Assembly (NCBI GenBank): GCA_020137815.1 | Contig: CM035358.1 | Span: forward strand, 829,356-893,355 | Length of the DNA: 64,000 nucleotides | Direction of reading: 5' to 3' | Source of the DNA: Hormiphora californensis | Taxonomy: Eukaryota; Ctenophora; Tentaculata; Cydippida; Pleurobrachiidae | Part shown: positions 51,918 through 64,000 of the stretch, piece after piece | Layout of the letters: every line of letters starts with the position of its first letter | How positions within the stretch are numbered: position 1 is the stretch's first letter | Made by a program: the position numbers and the translations under genes | The notes under the pieces: model-generated | Told to the model about the DNA's origin: nothing | Databases searched by the model: none | The model's input: only the letters and a program-made list of their open reading frames with translations

Positions 51918-52349
51918 GACTGGGACACTTTTTAACACGCAGCTTTGGAAGAGGAAGAAGAGGAAGAATGCAGCTTTGGAAGTTGACCTTTTTGACGTTT
52001 ATTACTTTAACTTATTACACTCGGTTTTAAAACCTTCTTGTTTTGATCCTTCATAACTCGACCCCTGTTATATTTCTTGTCCTAATCCCATTTCTTCCCT
52101 TGCCCACTTTAGCCCCCTCATTCTTGTAAAAAAAGGGTTAGAAAAATATATATAACCTGTTTCTATGTGTATCTCTTACATCTCGTCCGTTTTTATGCTT
52201 TGCCGTAGCTGTACCACTTCTACCTACTGTTTACATAGTGCGGGTGGAGGGAATTTATTCCTGATAATCCGGTTTTAGCGGAAACGTTTTTACTACCTAT
52301 TCTATCTATGTGTCTCCTCCTTTTTCAAACTATCTCACTATCTCTCTCG

Positions 52350-52414
<65 letters not shown>

Positions 52415-52513
52415 TCTCTCTCAATTATTCCATATGTAGATCTATGACTGTTTACCTACCACCCCGGACAGAAGGAGAGAGACAGATGTCTCCCCAAGTG
52501 TGAGAAGAAAAAG
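51918..52513. other. WDR36-FPGS intergenic spacer
   Basis: Only about 600 bases separate the WDR36 stop from the FPGS start, both on the plus strand. A (CT)n tract occupies 52341-52421. The WDR36 3' UTR and FPGS promoter are here; I found no strong AATAAA. Confidence 0.7.
52341..52421. repeat. (CT)n microsatellite
   Basis: CT repeat about 95 bases before the FPGS start codon, possibly in its promoter or 5' UTR. Confidence 0.95.
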
Positions 52514-58605
<6,092 letters not shown>

Positions 58606-59462
58606 AGTGGTGGTGGAGAGAGGGGGAATGAAGTGGTACTAGAAAGATGTGGGCAGAAAGAGAGGAGGGAGAATGGAGTGGCACTAGAGAGGAAGGGAGT
58701 GAAAGATGTGGGCAGAATGTGTTCTTGGAGGACAGAAACATTGAGGAGAAACACCAAAATGGTGGGATGACAAAATCTGTTTTAGCTCGGATGGAAAACA
58801 CCAAATTTAACTGTCAGCTGCTAGTGTTTTTTAAACGGTCAAATTAGAGCGGTTTTAATGTCCGAAGTTTTTAACTGTAGTTTGAATGTTTATATCAGCC
58901 TGTATGTGAAGTATTTTTAAGAGAATCTCTACATGTGTCTGTGTTTTTATGTAGCTGTGAGCTGTAAGTGTTTTTACTTTATTATTACACCCTTTCTAAT
59001 TGATTGTTTTATTATAGCGACCATTTACCTAATACCTACCCACCACTTACACCCACCTTGTACCAGATACCAGATGTCATACCTTGCACCCCACCACTTA
59101 TACCTAACTGCATGATTCCCAGCATAATTACCCACTTGCTTCCCTATAATTGTAGCATGAATTATATGAACCGTGCTGTATTGGGAATGGCCTACCAAAC
59201 AACAAACAGCCTGGGAGATGGAGGTCGTGGAGGAATTTAGAGACCTATGAGATGAAGGGATATCTGGAATCAGCTCAGTAAGTCATTGTTCCTTTACCAA
59301 TCCTTGTAATCATTCCTTTTTATAGTCCTTTCTCTCTCTTCCTAACTCTCCATCCTCTCTTGTTCACCGTCTCACTCTGCTTCCCCTCGTATCCATGGCA
59401 ACCCGCAGAGACAAACACATAATAGCTAGAAGAGAGAGAGAGAGAGAAAGAGAGATGAAGAT

Positions 59463-59497
<35 letters not shown>

Positions 59498-59632
59498 TCA
59501 CATAGGACACTTTCTACACGAGAGTGCTGTGTTGTTGTTGTTGTTCTATGACCTGACTCTTAGCAAGAGTCTCTGACTCTCTTGCACCTGGTATCATTCT
59601 GTGTTTTATCGTGTTATATACCCTGCTAACTT

Positions 59633-59713
59633 AAATAACCCGCCAGTCCCACTAGCGCGCTTTCAATAAACAGCCAGTCCAGCGGCAGATTATTTCCCAC
59701 TGGCAGGTTATTT
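59633..59713. repeat. Inverted repeat module A
   Basis: AAATAACCCGCCAGT and ACTGGCAGGTTATTT are inverted arms with a loop containing CAATAAACAGCCAGTCCAGC. It shares its arm words with the larger module at 60093-60277. Confidence 0.75.
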
Positions 59714-60092
59714 ATTTTGAACTCCTATGTAACATTCAAAGTGTGTGTAAATGATCAGTTCTTACTAAAATACAGAGGGAACACTATGTGCAACACTTAC
59801 ACACTACATTGGAGAGAAAGAAAGGACACATTCCGTCAATTACTCTCTCTTTATCTCCCCTTTTGTCTCACTATCTCTTCCTCTGTGTTATGTGTGACAT
59901 GCCCCTTATCAGGCTATTTCTTTCACTCTCTTTCCTTAGCAACTGCTTAGTAACTGTTACCAAACAGTGTACACTCAATTGTGAGGTGTTTTTAACTATT
60001 TCTCAGTTCTCTTTGTGTGTTTTGATTAGTGTTCTCTCTCTTGTTGGTGTGTAATACTTGAAATAAACAACTAAAGCAGGGTATATAACCCA

Positions 60093-60277
60093 TAAACTCT
60101 GACCACTGGCACGTTATAGGTTTAAACCCCTCCGCCTCTCCCTCGGCTCCGCCTCGGGATCGTCGTCGTGATTTAAACCAGTTTATCCGCCAGCGGCGGA
60201 TAAACTCCAGCTAACTTCTCCCAGCGGCGCGCTGGGAGAAAGTTATCTGAAATAACGCGCCAGTGGCCAGAGTTTAT
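60093..60277. repeat. Nested multi-hairpin module B
   Basis: Outer arms AAACTCTGACCACTGGCACG and CGCGCCAGTGGCCAGAGTTT enclose a TTTAAACC pair and two tight hairpins, TTTATCCGCC/GGCGGATAAA and CTTCTCCCAGCG/CGCTGGGAGAAAG. The result is a clover-like fold of about 185 bases. Confidence 0.8.
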
Positions 60278-61379
60278 GCCTCATGTATTCTTTTGTTCTT
60301 CTATGAAAATGATCCCAGTATCACTGCAATGAAATAGTCATCCTGTCACATCTAAGGTGGCTGTTTCTTCGCACACTAAATGGCCCGGTTCGGAGAGGGC
60401 AGTCTTTGTGCACTAACGTATCTCTTGTTCTTCATTATATGAGCCATCCTCCTGCGGTTCGTTCCTTCTTCTCAGCAAGGGAAGGGGCTTAACTTCGTTA
60501 CCAAGGGAGGATCATACCCTAGCAGTTCTGTTTTCATACATGAATACATTTATGTGATACAATTAAGTGTATTTGTACTATGTACATTGTACACACAATG
60601 TACAGTGTACACGCCTCATGTTTAGATATATCACTGTGCCAGTACATGAACCACATCTAACTTTGTACTTCTGAACTATTAGTAGTGTACAAGTAGTGCT
60701 ATGGAAACAGAGCTCTACCACAACACAGTTATGATATAGTGCACTACATTGTGTCGTATGTAGGGCGGGCTGCACAATAGACTCTCTCGCTTCTGACTGC
60801 ACACTACAACAACTCTCTTTCTCACCATCTACAATTTCTAATGCTTGCCAATGCTCTTTCCATCTTATCGCTCTTGTTCTACTATTCGGTTTCTACTTCT
60901 CACTAATAGGATGGGCTGGGGTAGTGGGGTTTTCACTGCACTTTTTATGTTCTGTTTATCTCCTGTTTATACTGATAATCTCCTGTATTATTCTGGGGAT
61001 GATGTCTGTTTAACGCTCTGTTTTGATTAGGTCAGATCGGGTCGGTGCCACCAGACGGTGTAACGCTAAATGTGCACCTTATGAAAAACAAACAAACAGT
61101 CTGCCATATCTTATTAGCTTTTGTTGTAAGTCGTAAGAATAGATGCGTTATACATAAGCTATCACACATGCATTACACCAAGTAGGCTCGCGAGGATATT
61201 ACCGCACATGACCACCGCTATGTCACATACTATATCATGGTGATGATATTATGTGCATTAAATTCACTGTCTCTTCCCTGTGCTTGTGACGTTATTTCGT
61301 ATCTGAATCGTATCTGGATCGAAAGTAAAGACTCTGAGTGCAAGTGTCCCCCTGTGTTATCCCCATGACAATAAGGGAA

Positions 61380-61450
61380 GGTATGTGTGTTACCATGGTA
61401 ACTATCACTAGGGATGGTATGTGTGTTACCATGGTAACTATCACTAGGGA
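61380..61450. repeat. 36-bp tandem duplication
   Basis: GGTATGTGTGTTACCATGGT plus AACTATCACTAGGGA occurs twice in a row, followed by a partial third unit. The unit contains the palindrome GTTACCATGGTAAC. Confidence 0.85.
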
Positions 61451-62588
61451 AGGTATGTTATAACAACAGGGCCATGGGCTTCACTTCCTAGTGACATATT
61501 AATTCACTTTGCATCACTGTTTTTTGTTTCTAGTTTCTTGTGCATGTTTATACGAAGTGTATGTATAGATGTCAGTGTACACTGCTTTGTCCGTACTAGC
61601 TTTTTGAATAGAAAGTTCTAAATATAAACTTTATGTACATAGATAGACGTCATGTATCGTAATGTATCGTTACACTAGATGCAATGTATCATAATTCAGG
61701 TACCGTATTGGCGTATTCACCGATATTTTCTGAATGTACACGATGTAGACTTTAAAATCCATATTTGGCGTCACACATATCTTGAGCTGATCAAGAGTTA
61801 CGTATGATGAGAGAGATTTATTTATACGAACTAAAATGTACTATCGATCAGAGCTTGTTCTGCTTGTGTGTATATCTCCATCAATTACCAAGCAATTATA
61901 CCAAACTGCTGAATTGTACTTCTTGCCTGGCCATCTATTTTGATTCTGCAGGCCATGGCCATGTTGTTTTCTCAGTTCAATTATTGAGACAAACACAGAA
62001 CTGTGTACTAACTGTTATGTACGAACAGATCTGACCTTATACGGCCACACAAAAGTACATTATTTTACAGTCTGTTATTGTATATCTTTTTGTATCCTAG
62101 ACAACTGAGAGACTTTAACGAGAAATAATGGAGAGGGAGGGAGAGAGAGAGAGAGAAAGAGAGAGAGAAAAGGAAGTTATTATCCCAGCCCCTGGTTTGT
62201 ATACCATCTAAATCTAAATCTCATACAGCAGTATTTGCTTTGTACAATGTACTACAATGTACACAATACGTTTAAATGGGTGTCGTCAAAGAGAGATCTA
62301 GTCCTCGCTGACATCTCTTTTGCTACTTGAATAAACATCAACTCCCTATGGTGTGTGATGTGTGTGTTAGCAGGTACAATTGTTAGCACGTTAGTCCCAC
62401 TATACCTGATCTTGCTTTATCTTGCTTAGGTCGGTCTAAACCTCACCCAGTCTTTCCTTATTCTGTCTATTGCACAATTACTGTTATTTTATTGTATCAT
62501 ACCCCTTTTTGTACCCTTTCTGTTGGTTTAGTTCCCACCATTACACTCCCATCCTGTTTGTAGGAGGGCCACTTCTGGTGAGCTTCAT

Positions 62589-63339
62589 ATGGGCTGTATC
62601 CAGTCCAAACCTGGGCAGGGCGGGCACGTGTCATGCCCCAAATGTAGCCGAACCTTTGAGGCCACTGTTTTTGGTAATTTGGTAAAATGGAGTGATTCGA
62701 AAATGTGTTTTGGAATGTTGAAAAAGTTTATCAACAATGATCAAGGGCATGATCAAAAACAACATTTATTTTTTATTTATTTTATTTTTTTTGAAACATG
62801 TGCCCAGATAGTTAGTTTTCCAGCTCTACTAACACCCCCTCTCTCTCTGCAGAGAACGTTGGAGCAGAGCTGTACGAGCACATTGTGGCAGAGCATGTGT
62901 CACATACGAACAACACAGCCCCAGATCCAGTGGTAGTAGCTGCACCCCCACCCGCACCAGCTACTGACATGTCGTGTGAACTGTGCAATACAACAGTTTC
63001 AATTAATGTGAGTATATGCAGAGAGATCCATCCTGCCCCTCTTTAGGGAAAGTTTAGAGACCCCTTTTCGAGAGAGGTCAGAGATCCATCCTGATTCCTG
63101 CCCATCTTTTGAGATGGGCATGATGCTAGCTGCTTTACCAAGGGTAGTTAGACCTGCCCTTGCTTGTATATCAAGTTATTGGTAACCAGCATTACCAACG
63201 ATTTACGATAACACCGTTTTGTGAAAATGGAACTTGTCGCCCAAAAGATGCCTGTTTTCTAAAATTCCTTATTTTCAGGGCTATCTACAGCACATCAGGA
63301 CGGCACACAACTATGTTGATAGAACCACTATTGTAACAG
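62589..63339 (+). CDS. Myristoylated C2H2 zinc-finger protein, 5' exons (partial)
   Basis: Three exons in phase: 62589-62673, 62853-63007 and 63279-63339, with the last donor G/gtataa; the gene continues beyond what I can model. The start MGCIQSK fits an N-myristoylation site (Gly2, Ser6, Lys7) with a palmitoylatable Cys3, suggesting membrane attachment. Finger 1 is CPKC in exon 1 with H-X4-H (EHIVAEH) in exon 2, so an intron splits it. After an Ala/Pro linker, finger 2 is CELC in exon 2 with H-X4-H (QHIRTAH) in exon 3, split again by an intron. A C2H2 protein with a lipid anchor is unusual and could bind ubiquitin or protein partners rather than DNA. I do not recognise the family. Confidence 0.65.
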
Positions 63340-63859
63340 GTATAATATAATTTTTGAAGGAGATAATATACAAGGTGTAAGCCTGTCGTGATTGCGGCAG
63401 TAGCCAAGTTGGTGTAGTCACTAAACGTAATATTTGAAGTTGTAATTGTTAGTTGAAACTGTTGCAATATCTTGTGAGTTTGCTCATCTTTTACGGAATG
63501 CACCGGATTTTTCGGAAGAAGAAACTGCCTAAATCAAGTAAATAAAAGGGACCATTCACATGTGTGTGAAAAAACACATGTAGTTTTGCAAACTACAAAA
63601 CAGAAAGTTCTAATTTTTTGAACATACCGAGAAGATTTTCTGGGCTTCCATTATAGGAAGGAATTATTTTTCCTGGCGCAAAACCGGGAGCTCACGAATA
63701 GCAGGTGAGGGTTAATTTCATTACCATTACTAAAGTTTCGATGCTCTGAACAAAAATAGATTCTTCGGCGGAAAATTCGAACTTGCTGTGCATCGCTTAA
63801 TCCGGGACATACCAAGGCTTTATGGGTCATTAATATGAGCCTGCTAGGTGCCCCGATTT

Positions 63860-63931
<72 letters not shown>

Positions 63932-64000
63932 TCACGTGAGATATAGATATCGTTAGGTTCTATTGCCTTGTTCGACAAAGGTTCTACTTATAATCCGCTC
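63340..64000. other. Right edge: intron of the zinc-finger gene, (CT)n tract
   Basis: No phase-1 exon continuing the zinc-finger frame was found. A (CT)n tract lies at 63863-63926. The Arg/Glu-rich minus frame over it is a repeat translation. Confidence 0.6.

Larger units (their letters stand above)
58606..62588. other. FPGS 3' region and intergenic DNA
   Basis: No coding exon recognised. There are GA tracts near 59430-59498, an AATAAA at 60061-60066, hairpin modules at 59633-59713 and 60093-60277, and a 36-bp tandem duplication at 61380-61450. The FPGS 3' UTR occupies an unknown part of the left end, and the promoter of the zinc-finger gene lies at the right end. Confidence 0.55.

Overview
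This window is animal nuclear DNA. It has multi-exon genes with GT-AG introns, a class A GPCR, anillin with its C2 and PH modules, a Golgi carbohydrate sulfotransferase, two tRNA-Asp genes, very abundant (GA)n/(CT)n microsatellites and several non-autonomous DNA transposons. Introns of 60 to 900 bp in most genes, nested genes and the simple-repeat load suit an early-branching or marine invertebrate. A sponge is my guess, but nothing here proves the phylum. All exon models below were built by hand from splice signals, reading phase and family resemblance. No transcript evidence was available.

Layout. 1-5 kb: simple repeats and a two-exon gene for a small secreted four-cysteine peptide (3423-4063, +). 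5.1-7.2 kb: the 3' part of a gene for a long acidic, disordered protein with a possible calponin-homology end (-). 7.3-12.3 kb: gene-poor DNA with a piggyBac-like MITE, a 159-bp palindrome and a fold-back element. 12.4-14.1 kb: a class A GPCR (+) with three frame breaks. 14.3-42.2 kb: anillin (-), 20 recognised coding exons. Three other loci sit inside its introns: an unrecognised gene on the same strand (18.1-27.2 kb), a divergent pair of tRNA-Asp genes (31.2-31.5 kb), and a sulfotransferase on the opposite strand (38.2-39.4 kb). 42-45 kb: intergenic DNA with telomere-like repeats, a GT tract and a tRNA-like fragment. 45.0-51.9 kb: WDR36/UTP21, a 21-exon ribosome-biogenesis WD40 protein (+). 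52.5-58.6 kb: folylpolyglutamate synthase, 12 exons (+). 62.6 kb to the right edge: start of a gene for a probably myristoylated C2H2 zinc-finger protein (+).

The genes do not form a pathway. They are housekeeping and developmental functions (cytokinesis, rRNA processing, folate retention, glycan sulfation, signalling).

The most interesting signal concerns splice sites. Two copies of one 109-bp hAT-like MITE lie in introns of two adjacent genes. In both, the 8-bp target-site duplication is exactly the first 8 bases of the intron, so the splice donor itself was the insertion target and was duplicated. Separately, three introns end in tandem arrays that repeat the 3' splice site plus the first bases of the next exon; the largest has six decoy acceptors before the real one. 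Together these suggest that splice junctions are preferred sites of insertion or local duplication in this genome.
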